In this document: positions 1 through 7,026 of the stretch, one piece after another
Layout: every line of letters begins with the position of its first letter
Numbering within the stretch: the first letter of the stretch is position 1
Source: JAAFHB01 sp037128295
Lineage (GTDB): Bacteria > Bacteroidota > Bacteroidia > Bacteroidales > Prolixibacteraceae
DNA length: 13,616 nucleotides
Direction: 5' to 3'
Assembly (NCBI GenBank): GCA_037128295.1
Contig: JBAXWR010000197.1
Span: 1 to 13,616, forward strand
The notes under the pieces: generated by a model
Databases searched by the model: none
What the model saw: the letters and a program-made list of their open reading frames with translations, nothing else
Told to the model about the DNA's origin: nothing
Translations under genes and position numbers: made by a program

Positions 1-2
1 CG

Positions 3-272
3 TTCGAAGAAGGTGAGTCGCTCAAAGTTAGTGGTGAAGATGGTTCGCTTCCTCCTGAAGTTGAAAGGGTTCTGTTGTCAGAGGTCAAGAAACTGGGGAT
101 AGAGATACGCAAAAGCATAGACCTTTACCTTGCTACAGCATCAGAGCTTCCTATTGCTGAGATATCCGTTGTTGGAGGCGGGGTGAAATTGATAGGCATA
201 ACCAAGATCATAGAATCAATGATTCGAAAAACAAAAAGCACATCAAAAGATATTAAAACAGGTTGTTCTTGA
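3..272 (+). CDS. C-terminal fragment of a PilM-like (type IV pilus assembly, actin-fold ATPase) protein
   Basis: The frame is open from the first bases of the window to a TGA at 270-272, so the N-terminus lies outside. The early residues contain an ESLK segment, followed by an EIRKSIDLYLATAS helix and a VVGGGVKLIGI stretch. This order resembles the end of PilM/FtsA-fold proteins, where a helix is followed by a glycine-rich ATP-binding loop and a short amphipathic helix. PilM is the cytoplasmic actin-like component of type IV pilus and type II secretion platforms. Homology appears to stop near base 220. The last ~16 residues are lysine- and threonine-rich and overlap, in another frame, the start of the kdnA fragment, so they are probably not native. 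It has no functional link with the sugar genes that follow. The assignment rests on pattern only; another actin-fold ATPase is possible. Confidence 0.5.
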   Translation, partial: FEEGESLKVSGEDGSLPPEVERVLLSEVKKLGIEIRKSIDLYLATASELPIAEISVVGGGVKLIGITKIIESMIRKTKSTSKDIKTGCS

Positions 273-657
273 ATTTCCTGAAATTAAACTCAGGAATGTT
301 CCCGATGAAGAAGGCGACTCAGCTACCTTCCTCTCTTTCTTTTTGCCCAATGCTGAAAAAGCTGCAAAAGTCTTCGATGAGTTCCAGAAAGAGGGCTTAA
401 GTGCTTCTTACTGGTACCGTAATAATTTTCATTACCATCGTCAATGGGGGCATTTGAAGGAGATGTCGTCTATTTACAATTTACCTGTGATGAAAATGAA
501 AGATGTTCCAGATTATCGAAATATGGAAGTACCTCAATCAGATGCAATTATGCAAAAACTGATGATGACCCAAATTATGGTAACCTGGAGCGAAGAAGAG
601 TTAGCTTCGCTGACCAGTAAAATGAGGTCGGCACTTAAAAACGCACTTAAAGAATAA
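223..657 (+). pseudogene. kdnA: KdnA-like DegT/DnrJ/EryC1 aminotransferase, C-terminal ~144 residues only (5'-truncated)
   Basis: Frame 1 opens immediately after a TGA at 220-222 and runs to the TAA at 655-657. Homology-like sequence begins well before the first ATG (343), starting with FEKQKAHQKILKQVV, which matches the helix after the PLP-lysine domain in DegT-family enzymes. Then come a DSATFLSFFLP strand, the YWYRNNFHYHRQWGHL segment typical of the sugar-aminotransferase C-terminal domain, and a final SEEELASL helix. The PLP-binding lysine and the whole large domain are absent, so this piece cannot be active. KdnA transfers an amino group to the 8-aldehyde of Kdo to make Kdo8N. That identity is inferred mainly from the kdnB gene 4 bp downstream. 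The truncation may be an assembly artefact, in which case the real gene is intact (~390 residues). Confidence 0.7.
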
Positions 658-661
658 GAAT

Positions 662-1738
662 ATGTTTAGAAATTTAAAGGCAGTAGGACGGATACTTTAT
701 GGTCGAAATAGTTTTGACCAATTAAACGATGTACTCGCTGAACTAAGGGTTGACAAGGACGCTTTTGTACTCTTTCTTCTCGACCCCTATTTTGAAGGTA
801 AAGATTTAATGAAAAGGATACCCCTTCAGGAACAGGATATCCTGAAGGTTATAGACATTACCGACGAACCGAAAACGAAGACGGTTGATGCAATAGTCGC
901 TGAAGTCAAGAGCCTCCGAAGCACTTTGCCCGTCTCTGTGGTCGGGATTGGTGGTGGAAGCATCATGGATTACGCAAAGGCCATCAGGTTAATGTTTACT
1001 AACGAAGGCTCATCGGCATTATATCAAGGACTCGACTTTATTAAAAACAAAGGGGTACATTGTACTGTGATTCCAACGATTTCAGGAACCGGTGCAGAAG
1101 TTTCAATGACAACCGTTTTAAGCGGACCTGAGAAAAAACTCGGGATCAAGGGCAACTTTACACCTGCCGATCAGTTGGTGATGGATCCTGAGCTGATCGC
1201 TTCAGTTCCTGAGCCACACAGGTTTTACACTGCTATGGACTGCTATATCCACAACATCGAAGCTGCAAACGGCCACCGCAAAACAATTATGGGCGATTCG
1301 CTGGGAAATGAATCCCTTCGACTTTGCAGGGAGATATTCTTATCAGATGATAGCCACACTCCAGAAAATGACGAAAAACTGATGATAGCCTCCTTTCTTG
1401 GCGGCCTCTCTCTGACCTATTCGGAAGTTGGAGCGTGCCATGCGATTTCATATGGCCTTGCAACAGTTTTAGGAATCCACCACGGAATTGGAAACTGTGT
1501 GGTTTTTAACCAATTGGAAGAGTTTTATCCTGAAGGTGTGAAAGAATTCAAAGAGATGATGAAGAACAATAATATCATTCTTCCTACAGGGGTTACTTCA
1601 AACTGTACTAGTGAACAGATCGAAAAAATGATCGATGTAACATTAACCCTGGTATTTATGTGGGCGCATGTTTGCGGACCTGGTTGGGAGAAGATCATCA
1701 CCCGTGACAAACTTCGTGGTCTGCTTCAAAAAATGTAA
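662..1738 (+). CDS. kdnB: 3-deoxy-D-manno-octulosonate (Kdo) 8-oxidase, iron-containing alcohol dehydrogenase family
   Basis: This 358-residue group III (iron-type) alcohol dehydrogenase has the length known for Shewanella KdnB. That enzyme oxidises C8 of free Kdo to the aldehyde, so that KdnA can aminate it to Kdo8N for the inner core of lipopolysaccharide. The Rossmann part carries GIGGGS (95-100) and the nucleotide-contacting TISGTGAE (139-146). The metal ligands expected of the family are visible as D193 and H197 (AMDCYIH), H260 (GACHAISYG) and H273 or H274 (GIHHGIGN). It starts 4 bp after the aminotransferase fragment and ends 10 bp before kdsA, so the three are probably co-transcribed. 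The DegT-aminotransferase/KdsA context supports KdnB over a generic alcohol dehydrogenase. No defect was seen. The protein should be cytoplasmic: no signal peptide is visible. Confidence 0.85.
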   Translation: MFRNLKAVGRILYGRNSFDQLNDVLAELRVDKDAFVLFLLDPYFEGKDLMKRIPLQEQDILKVIDITDEPKTKTVDAIVAEVKSLRSTLPVSVVGIGGGSIMDYAKAIRLMFTNEGSSALYQGLDFIKNKGVHCTVIPTISGTGAEVSMTTVLSGPEKKLGIKGNFTPADQLVMDPELIASVPEPHRFYTAMDCYIHNIEAANGHRKTIMGDSLGNESLRLCREIFLSDDSHTPENDEKLMIASFLGGLSLTYSEVGACHAISYGLATVLGIHHGIGNCVVFNQLEEFYPEGVKEFKEMMKNNNIILPTGVTSNCTSEQIEKMIDVTLTLVFMWAHVCGPGWEKIITRDKLRGLLQKM

Positions 1739-1748
1739 ATCATTATTA

Positions 1749-2579
1749 ATGAAGAAAATAATTAATGTCGGGAATGTCCATTGCGGTGCAGATCAACTTT
1801 TTCTGATTGCCGGCCCATGTGTGGTAGAAGATGAAAAAACGATGATGGATACGGCAGAGTTTCTTGCTGATTTATCCCAAAAATTCAATCTGCCACTTAT
1901 TTTCAAGTCATCTTTTCAGAAAGATAACCGTAGTTCGGCTGATTTTTATTCTGGTCCAGGAATCGATAAAGGGCTTGCTATCCTTCAAAAGATAAAAGAA
2001 CAATTTGGATTTCCCCTGCTTACTGATATCCATTATCCCGATCAGATAGCCGCTGCTGCTGAAGTAGTTGACGTTCTACAGATTCCGGCTTACCTTGTCA
2101 TGCAAACTACATTAGTCGTTGAAGCCGCTAAAACCGGTAAGGTAATCAATCTGAAACATGCCCAGTTTCTTGCCCCCGAGAACATGATCAAACCTGTCAA
2201 AAAAGTTGAACAGGCCGGGAATACGAATATTTTGGTCACAGAAAGAGGTTATGCCTTTGGGTACAACGACCTGATTGTGGATCCGCGGAGTTTCTATCAT
2301 TTAAGGACTACTGGTTATCCAGTTGTTTTTGATGTGACCCATTCCATCCGCAAATACGGAATTCCTAGTTCTGATCCCGCGGGTGGTTCAAGGGAGTTTA
2401 TCCCTACCCTGGCACGTGCAGGGGTTGCAGCAGGCATTGATGGGCTGTTTCTCGAAGTTCATCCCGACCCTTCAAGGGCTTTGTGCGATGCTGCCAGCCA
2501 AATGTGTATTGCAGATGTCACCGAGTTTCTGAAACCACTCATCGACATTCATAACATAGAAGTCAAATACAGATCGTAA
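1749..2579 (+). CDS. kdsA: 3-deoxy-8-phosphooctulonate synthase (KdsA), divergent metal-dependent type
   Basis: This 276-residue TIM barrel belongs to the family that condenses phosphoenolpyruvate with arabinose 5-phosphate to Kdo 8-phosphate. The start at 1749 (MKKIINVGNV) is chosen because KdsA proteins begin this way. An upstream ATG at 1668 would add 27 residues overlapping the end of kdnB. Visible motifs are AGPCVVED (21-28), KSSFQKDNRSS (53-63, A5P site), LTDIH (91-95), TERGYAFGY (164-172), DVTHS (195-199) and EVHPDP (236-241). C24, H198, E236 and D247 match the four ligands of metal-dependent KdsA. Oddities: the usual RQTDL segment reads MQTTL (118-122), losing the conserved Arg and Asp; a second Lys in the KK pair is His (KHAQF, 136-140); and the DG after the ligand Asp is DA. 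It may be a specialised paralogue with altered substrate preference. Confidence 0.85.
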   Translation: MKKIINVGNVHCGADQLFLIAGPCVVEDEKTMMDTAEFLADLSQKFNLPLIFKSSFQKDNRSSADFYSGPGIDKGLAILQKIKEQFGFPLLTDIHYPDQIAAAAEVVDVLQIPAYLVMQTTLVVEAAKTGKVINLKHAQFLAPENMIKPVKKVEQAGNTNILVTERGYAFGYNDLIVDPRSFYHLRTTGYPVVFDVTHSIRKYGIPSSDPAGGSREFIPTLARAGVAAGIDGLFLEVHPDPSRALCDAASQMCIADVTEFLKPLIDIHNIEVKYRS

Positions 2580-2599
2580 ACTAAAATAATAATATTAAT

Positions 2600-3625
2600 A
2601 TGGAATTTTTTCTTGACTCGGCCAATATGTCCGAAATTGAAGAAGCCCTGAAATTAGGGATCATTGACGGTGTGACAACCACACCAACTTTTATGCATAA
2701 AAACGGGATTACCGATATTGATGGTGCGATTATAAAATTGTCAAAAATGGTCCCGGTACTGATGATTGAGGCATTGGGCGAAACATCCGAACAAATTATT
2801 GCTGAAGCCCACCGATTATTGGCATTGGGCCTGGACAAGAAAAAAACGGTATTTAAAATCCCTGTCAACCTTGAAGGTATAAAAGCTTGCAAAAAGCTAC
2901 ACGATGAAGGGTTTCTGATCAACGTCCACCTTGTTTATAACATTCAGCAGGCATTTATGGCTCTAACCGCCGGCGCAAACTATGTCTGTGTATTGGTAGG
3001 CCGTATGCAGGACCAGGGCCACGATGCGCTCAGCCTTGTCAAACAAATTGTTGATGTCATTAAGGAATACAAATATGATTGCAAAGTAATGTTTTCGTCA
3101 GTTAGATATCCGGAACATGTGAAGGATGCTTTAACCCTGGGTGCCCATAATATTACCCTTCCCTGGAGTATTATGAAAAAACTGGCAGACAATCACCTTA
3201 CAAAACTGGGGACCGACCAGTTCTTTCAACATACACGGCTAATGACTATTCAGGTAAAAAATGTCATTGCAGATGCCAATCCCATTGTTGATACCGAATG
3301 CAGGGTTTTGGATGCATTGTTAAAAATGACCGACTCCGGTATGGGAGCTGTATCGGTAGTTACAAAAGACGGAAAGCTCGCTGGAATATTCACTGATGGG
3401 GATTTGCGCCGACAAATGCGCCAGCTTGGGGACCATATCCTCACTGCAACTGTTGGCGAATGCATGACGGTTAACCCGATTTCAATCGAAGGAGATTCGA
3501 TGCTCCAAAAAGCTGCTGATATTTTTAATGCCAATCAGGTTGACAATATCATTGTTACAGAGAATGGTGTTCCAATCGGGATGCTCGACATACAGGATAT
3601 GGTTAAACTTGATTTAATGAATTAA
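2600..3625 (+). CDS. Transaldolase/fructose-6-phosphate aldolase-like barrel fused to a KdsD-type CBS domain pair
   Basis: Two domains are visible in 341 residues. Residues 1-215 resemble the small FSA/TalC transaldolase family: FFLDSA with Asp6, GVTTTPT (24-30), FKIPVN with the likely Schiff-base Lys86, an AGANYV strand (124-129), Arg135 and CKVMFSSVR (161-169). Residues ~219-341 are a CBS pair whose GIFTDGDLRR (262-271), VGECMTVNP (285-293) and terminal IQDMVKL closely resemble the C-terminus of KdsD/GutQ arabinose-5-phosphate isomerases. The gene starts 20 bp after kdsA and ends the operon, before a hairpin. By analogy, FSA enzymes can join a C2 or C3 ketol donor to glyceraldehyde 3-phosphate. 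My inference is that it supplies A5P or a related aldose phosphate to KdsA, with the CBS pair as sensor. Compared with E. coli FsaA, Asn28 is Thr, Gln59 is Glu (57 here), Thr109 is His (110) and Tyr131 is Leu (132). Confidence 0.85.
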   Translation: MEFFLDSANMSEIEEALKLGIIDGVTTTPTFMHKNGITDIDGAIIKLSKMVPVLMIEALGETSEQIIAEAHRLLALGLDKKKTVFKIPVNLEGIKACKKLHDEGFLINVHLVYNIQQAFMALTAGANYVCVLVGRMQDQGHDALSLVKQIVDVIKEYKYDCKVMFSSVRYPEHVKDALTLGAHNITLPWSIMKKLADNHLTKLGTDQFFQHTRLMTIQVKNVIADANPIVDTECRVLDALLKMTDSGMGAVSVVTKDGKLAGIFTDGDLRRQMRQLGDHILTATVGECMTVNPISIEGDSMLQKAADIFNANQVDNIIVTENGVPIGMLDIQDMVKLDLMN

Positions 3626-3646
3626 TATACATATACTTAAATAATA

Positions 3647-3678
3647 AAGGCGGGACGGTTTCGTTTCGCCTTCGTTTT
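3647..3678 (+). terminator. Rho-independent terminator of the kdn/kds operon
   Basis: Bases 3647-3657 pair with 3662-3672 in an 11-bp stem (two G-T pairs) around a GTTT loop. CG and four T residues follow, then an A/T-rich stretch. It lies 22 bp after the stop of the aldolase-CBS gene. Confidence 0.65.
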
Positions 3679-3692
3679 GAAAATATTTTTAA

Positions 3693-3733
3693 TCTAACCC
3701 TTCGAGGGTCTTAAGACCGCTCGAAGGGTTAGA
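3693..3733. repeat. 41-bp near-perfect palindrome (extended hairpin)
   Basis: The 14-bp arms 3693-3706 and 3720-3733 are exact reverse complements. The interior (3707-3718, GGTCTTAAGACC) is itself a perfect palindrome, and only G3719 is unpaired. It ends 22 bp before the nitroreductase start and has no T-run on the + side, so it is not a classical terminator for the + strand. It could be a dispersed intergenic palindrome, a regulator site or an RNA-stabilising stem in the nitroreductase leader. Confidence 0.7.
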
Positions 3734-3755
3734 AATCGGAGGTTAAAAAAATCTT

Positions 3756-4328
3756 ATGGACTTTAAATCATTGGTATCGACACGGCAAAGTGACCGGAGT
3801 TATACCGACGAACCAGTTGAAACAGAGGTTCTCGAACGAATTCTGGAGTGTGCAAGATTAGCACCGTCGGCCTGTAATGCCCAACCCTGGCACATTATTG
3901 TGGTTGATGACCCACGCCTGAAAAACCAGATTGCTGATGCTACCTCCGAAAAATTATTGGGGATGAACCATTTCACCAAACAGGCACCTGTTCACCTTAT
4001 CCTTATTGAAGAATCGGCCAACTTTACCTCCAATTTCGGAAGTTGGGTAAAAAGAAAACATTTCCCTTTGATCGATATTGGGATTATCGGAGAACACATT
4101 TGCCTGGCCGCAGCTTCAGAAGGTCTCGGAAGTTGTATGATTGGCTGGTTTGACGAAAACAAAGTGAAAAAACTACTGGATATTCCCAAATCCAAACGAG
4201 TCCAACTGATTATCACATTGGGTTTTCCTGCAAAAGAAACACGCACTAAAACCCGAAAGCCAATTGAAGAAATTGTTTCGTACAACAGATATGCAGAAAA
4301 AGTCTTGCCAATTTTGAAAACCAGTTAA
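3756..4328 (+). CDS. Nitroreductase-family FMN-dependent oxidoreductase
   Basis: This 190-residue single-domain protein belongs to the small nitroreductase class, soluble FMN dimers that reduce nitro groups, quinones or flavins with NAD(P)H. The phosphate-binding start STRQSDRSY (8-16), APSACNAQPW (36-45), the HICLAAASEGLGSCMIGWFD segment (114-133) and a C-terminal TRTKTRKPIEEIV (162-174) follow the family pattern. The native substrate cannot be told from sequence. A GGAGG at 3738-3742 lies 13 bases before the ATG, unusual in a phylum that mostly does without Shine-Dalgarno sequences. It is separated from the upstream operon by a terminator and a large palindrome, so it is probably transcribed on its own. 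Its stop is 2 bp from that of the convergent membrane-protein gene. Confidence 0.88.
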   Translation: MDFKSLVSTRQSDRSYTDEPVETEVLERILECARLAPSACNAQPWHIIVVDDPRLKNQIADATSEKLLGMNHFTKQAPVHLILIEESANFTSNFGSWVKRKHFPLIDIGIIGEHICLAAASEGLGSCMIGWFDENKVKKLLDIPKSKRVQLIITLGFPAKETRTKTRKPIEEIVSYNRYAEKVLPILKTS

Positions 4329-4330
4329 AA

Positions 4331-4975
4331 TCATCGAAGAATCCGTTTGGCTGGAATCTTCTTCGTTGTCTTGCTATAGTCCAGCACGACCCAAAATGTC
4401 CAGAAAGAAATACAAAGAAGAAGTCCGGCGATGGCGTTAAAAAATGAGAGGACAAAAGCTGCCAGATAAACAAAAAAACCAACCCAATAGGCATTCCTTA
4501 TTTTAAGGATCAGTGCATCCGAAATTTCGTCTTTAACAAGAACCCTTTTGTAAGCAGTTGTAAACCAGAGCAGATTATAGGCTATACTTAAAAGAACCAT
4601 AGATCCTGTATAAAATGCAGATGAGATATTGGCCGCCGGTGAATTGATGTATTTGGCCAACACTGCAGTTGGGAAGGGAATAAATGTTACCACTAAAAGC
4701 AAAAAACCGTTTGCGTACAGAAAAGATGTGTTTATTTTTTTAAGGTATTTGAAAAAACCATGGTGGTTGATCCACATGATTAAAACTGCCGTAAAACTAA
4801 GCAGGAACGCAAAATAGGAAGGCCACAAACTTAAAAGTGACGCAATCAATTGACTATTCGTAGAATGTTCCTGCATTTCCGGTACCTTTATCTCCAAAAT
4901 TAAAAGGGTAATTGCTATCGCAAAAACACCATCACTAAACGCTTCAACCCTGGAAGTTTCTTTTTCGTTGGCCAT
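4331..4975 (-). CDS. TMEM175/DUF1211-family integral membrane protein, likely potassium channel
   Basis: This 214-residue protein has about six hydrophobic segments (approximately 13-31, 46-68, 84-105, 118-140, 160-180 and 182-199) and a basic tail. The first helix carries the family signature RxxxFSD (R9, F13, S14, D15) followed by GVFAIAITLL. In bacterial TMEM175 proteins this helix lines the pore of a tetrameric, potassium-selective leak channel in the inner membrane. One six-helix unit is the usual bacterial length. The ATG lies 12 bp after the stop of the acyl-CoA synthetase gene on the same strand, so the two are probably one transcript, although no functional link is evident. Family assignment is firm. 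Channel activity here is inferred from the family. Confidence 0.85.
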   Translation of the reverse strand: MANEKETSRVEAFSDGVFAIAITLLILEIKVPEMQEHSTNSQLIASLLSLWPSYFAFLLSFTAVLIMWINHHGFFKYLKKINTSFLYANGFLLLVVTFIPFPTAVLAKYINSPAANISSAFYTGSMVLLSIAYNLLWFTTAYKRVLVKDEISDALILKIRNAYWVGFFVYLAAFVLSFFNAIAGLLLCISFWTFWVVLDYSKTTKKIPAKRILR

Positions 4976-4987
4976 ATTTTAAATTTT

Positions 4988-6898
4988 TTAACTATTCAAT
5001 TTTTGAAGAGAAGTAAAATTCCTTGAATTGTTAATATCCTTTGCATCAGGGGTATAAATAAATTCCATTTCAGCATTGAAATATTCGAGGATTTTTCCCC
5101 TTACCATTTTCATGGTACTGTTTAACAAATGATTCTGTTCTGTAAAAGCCTCAGGTAGTATGATTATGGCTGTTGGCAACCACCGTTCTGGAAACATTCC
5201 TTCATATTTACCCCCTTTACGGTAACCATCAATCTCCTGTTTGAGCAGTTCGAGAGATTTGCTATTGCCCTCAGGTGTTTTAGGATCGATTCCAAGTTTA
5301 CCCAGGACCCGGTTAATTGCAGCTATATTAGGAACGATCAAGCCAACTGTATAAGGGTTTTGGTTATTATAGAGCATAGCCTGGTCAATATAGGGTGATT
5401 GATCGACAATCGCTTCTTCAATTCCTTCAGGACTGAATTTTTCACCATCATTTCCAATCAGAAGGCTTTTGAAGCGACCTAACACATATAGGTATCCATC
5501 CTTCGACAAATAACCTGAATCACCTGTGTAAAGCCATCCATCCTTGATTGTTTCTTCAGTTGCTTTCTGATTTTTCCAATAACCCTTCATCACATTGCCA
5601 CCACGTACTACGATTTCGCCTTTGCTCCCAACCGGAATTTCATTGCCGTCAACGTCACAGATTTTTACATCGAGGTATTTTACGGGCTTTCCGGAGGAAC
5701 CAAATTTGACTGCCAATGGAGAATTCGCTGAAATGATGGGTGCTGCTTCAGTAAGTCCATATCCCTGAAATACAGGTGTTCCAATAGCAAAGAAAAAACG
5801 CTGCAGCTCAATATCAAGTAAAGCACCACCTCCGATAAAAAATTGCAGTTCTCCGCCAAATGCCTGTCTGATCTTTGAAAACAGTATTTTATCGAATAAA
5901 GCATACTCTGGTTTTAGCAATGCACGCCAACCTTTGCCACGGTTCCACCCGCTTCCATTGTACAGGTAGGCAACTTTCAATGCATGATTGAACAATTTCT
6001 CTGTGATTTTCCCCTTAGCCTGTATCCCCTTTTCGATATTCTTCCTGAAATTCTTTGACAATGCCGGAACACTCATCATAATGTTCGGCTTAAATTCCTG
6101 AATATTGATTGGGACATTACGGAGCGTTTCAATAGGGGTTTTTCCGGACTGTATAGAACCAACAGAGGCTCCTTTGAGCATAAAGGTGTATAGACAGGCT
6201 GTATGAGCAAACGAGTGGTCCCAAGGTAAAACTGCAAGTGTTTTGTAACCTGCGTGAATGTCAAGAACAGTATGAGCCTGAAGAACATTTGTTGTATAAT
6301 TCAAGTGGGTGAGCATAATACCTTTGGGGTCGGCAGTTGTACCGGATGTATATGAAATATTTGCGACATCTCCCGCCTGGACACCCTGCCACGCTGCATC
6401 GAATTTTTCCTTGTTCTCTGCCAATTTCAAAAACTCACGACCAAAATTTAAAACGTCCCCATAATAAACATGTTTAGCTTCCGCCTTTGAAATTGGATCA
6501 AGATGAATAACATATTCAATACCAGTTAGATCATTCAATATTTCTTCAATTTTCGGATCTTGCCCGGCTGAGACGATGATCATTTTGGCCCCAGAATGGA
6601 TTAAACGGAACTTCAGCTCGGTGGCTTCGAGCTTGACCGATAGCGGAACATTGATCGCGCCACAATACAAGACCCCCAATTCGCTCACCATCCAGCTATT
6701 CCTACCTTCGGAAAGAAGGCCGGCACGATCCTCTTTTGCAAGCCCAAGTGACATTAGTCCTGCACCAAAATCGTAAACCTGTTGCCTGATTTCAGTGTAG
6801 GTCGATGCAACATACCTGTCTTTGGGTTTTTCCCAAAGGAAGGTATTGTTTGGAAACTTCCCTACACTTGTTTCAAATAGTTCAATAAGCGTTTTCAT
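4988..6898 (-). CDS. Long-chain fatty-acid--CoA ligase (AMP-forming), FadD15/eukaryotic ACSL-like
   Basis: This 636-residue ANL-superfamily adenylate-forming enzyme activates fatty acids to acyl-CoA through an acyl-AMP intermediate, for lipid synthesis, remodelling or degradation. It is of the long form (~600-650 residues) typical of Bacteroidota and Mycobacterium FadD15. Motifs in order are the P-loop YTSGTTADPKG (183-193), LPWDHSFAH (224-232), GGGALLDIELQRFF (357-370), the adenine-site GYGLTEAAP (379-387), YTGD (457-460), the hinge LGRFKSLLIGNDGEKFSPEGIE (begins at 473), and near the C-terminus a NSTMKMVRGKI segment that should hold the catalytic lysine. The start gives the expected N-terminus with a TYTEI motif at 33-37. 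No upstream gene shares its strand closely: galM ends 128 bp away with a hairpin between them. It probably leads the two-gene unit with the TMEM175 protein. No membrane segment was seen. Confidence 0.88.
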   Translation of the reverse strand: MKTLIELFETSVGKFPNNTFLWEKPKDRYVASTYTEIRQQVYDFGAGLMSLGLAKEDRAGLLSEGRNSWMVSELGVLYCGAINVPLSVKLEATELKFRLIHSGAKMIIVSAGQDPKIEEILNDLTGIEYVIHLDPISKAEAKHVYYGDVLNFGREFLKLAENKEKFDAAWQGVQAGDVANISYTSGTTADPKGIMLTHLNYTTNVLQAHTVLDIHAGYKTLAVLPWDHSFAHTACLYTFMLKGASVGSIQSGKTPIETLRNVPINIQEFKPNIMMSVPALSKNFRKNIEKGIQAKGKITEKLFNHALKVAYLYNGSGWNRGKGWRALLKPEYALFDKILFSKIRQAFGGELQFFIGGGALLDIELQRFFFAIGTPVFQGYGLTEAAPIISANSPLAVKFGSSGKPVKYLDVKICDVDGNEIPVGSKGEIVVRGGNVMKGYWKNQKATEETIKDGWLYTGDSGYLSKDGYLYVLGRFKSLLIGNDGEKFSPEGIEEAIVDQSPYIDQAMLYNNQNPYTVGLIVPNIAAINRVLGKLGIDPKTPEGNSKSLELLKQEIDGYRKGGKYEGMFPERWLPTAIIILPEAFTEQNHLLNSTMKMVRGKILEYFNAEMEFIYTPDAKDINNSRNFTSLQKLNS

Positions 6899-6972
6899 CC
6901 TGAAGGTTTTATATTATTTTAAAATTTTGTTTTTTCGATCTTCAATTCAAAAAAGTGTTCCTTTTGGGATAA

Positions 6973-7007
6973 AATAAAGTCTGTAGTTTTTGGTTACAGA
7001 CTTTATT
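6973..7007 (-). terminator. Hairpin between galM and the acyl-CoA synthetase gene
   Basis: The arms 6973-6985 and 6995-7007 are perfect 13-bp reverse complements around a 9-base loop. Read on the minus strand, the stem starts 20 bases after the galM stop and runs into a T-rich stretch (ATTTTATC). This fits a rho-independent terminator for galM, although the T tract is interrupted. Confidence 0.55.
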
Positions 7008-7026
7008 ATCTAATCTTTCTCCAAAG

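Noticed and set aside
343..657. Treating the stretch from the ATG at 343 as a separate small gene of 104 residues.
   Set aside because: Aminotransferase-like sequence continues in frame upstream of this ATG back to 223, so it is an internal methionine of a truncated gene.
1668..1748. An upstream ATG that would give the KdsA protein 27 extra N-terminal residues.
   Set aside because: The extension overlaps the end of kdnB in another frame, and the protein from 1749 already begins like other KdsA proteins.
2581..2922. A 113-codon open frame on the minus strand over the start of the aldolase-CBS gene.
   Set aside because: It is antisense to clear aldolase motifs and has no family-like pattern.
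3693..3733. Possible insertion-sequence terminal repeat or attachment site.
   Set aside because: No transposase, integrase or target duplication is present. It is a single compact hairpin in an otherwise ordinary gene spacing.
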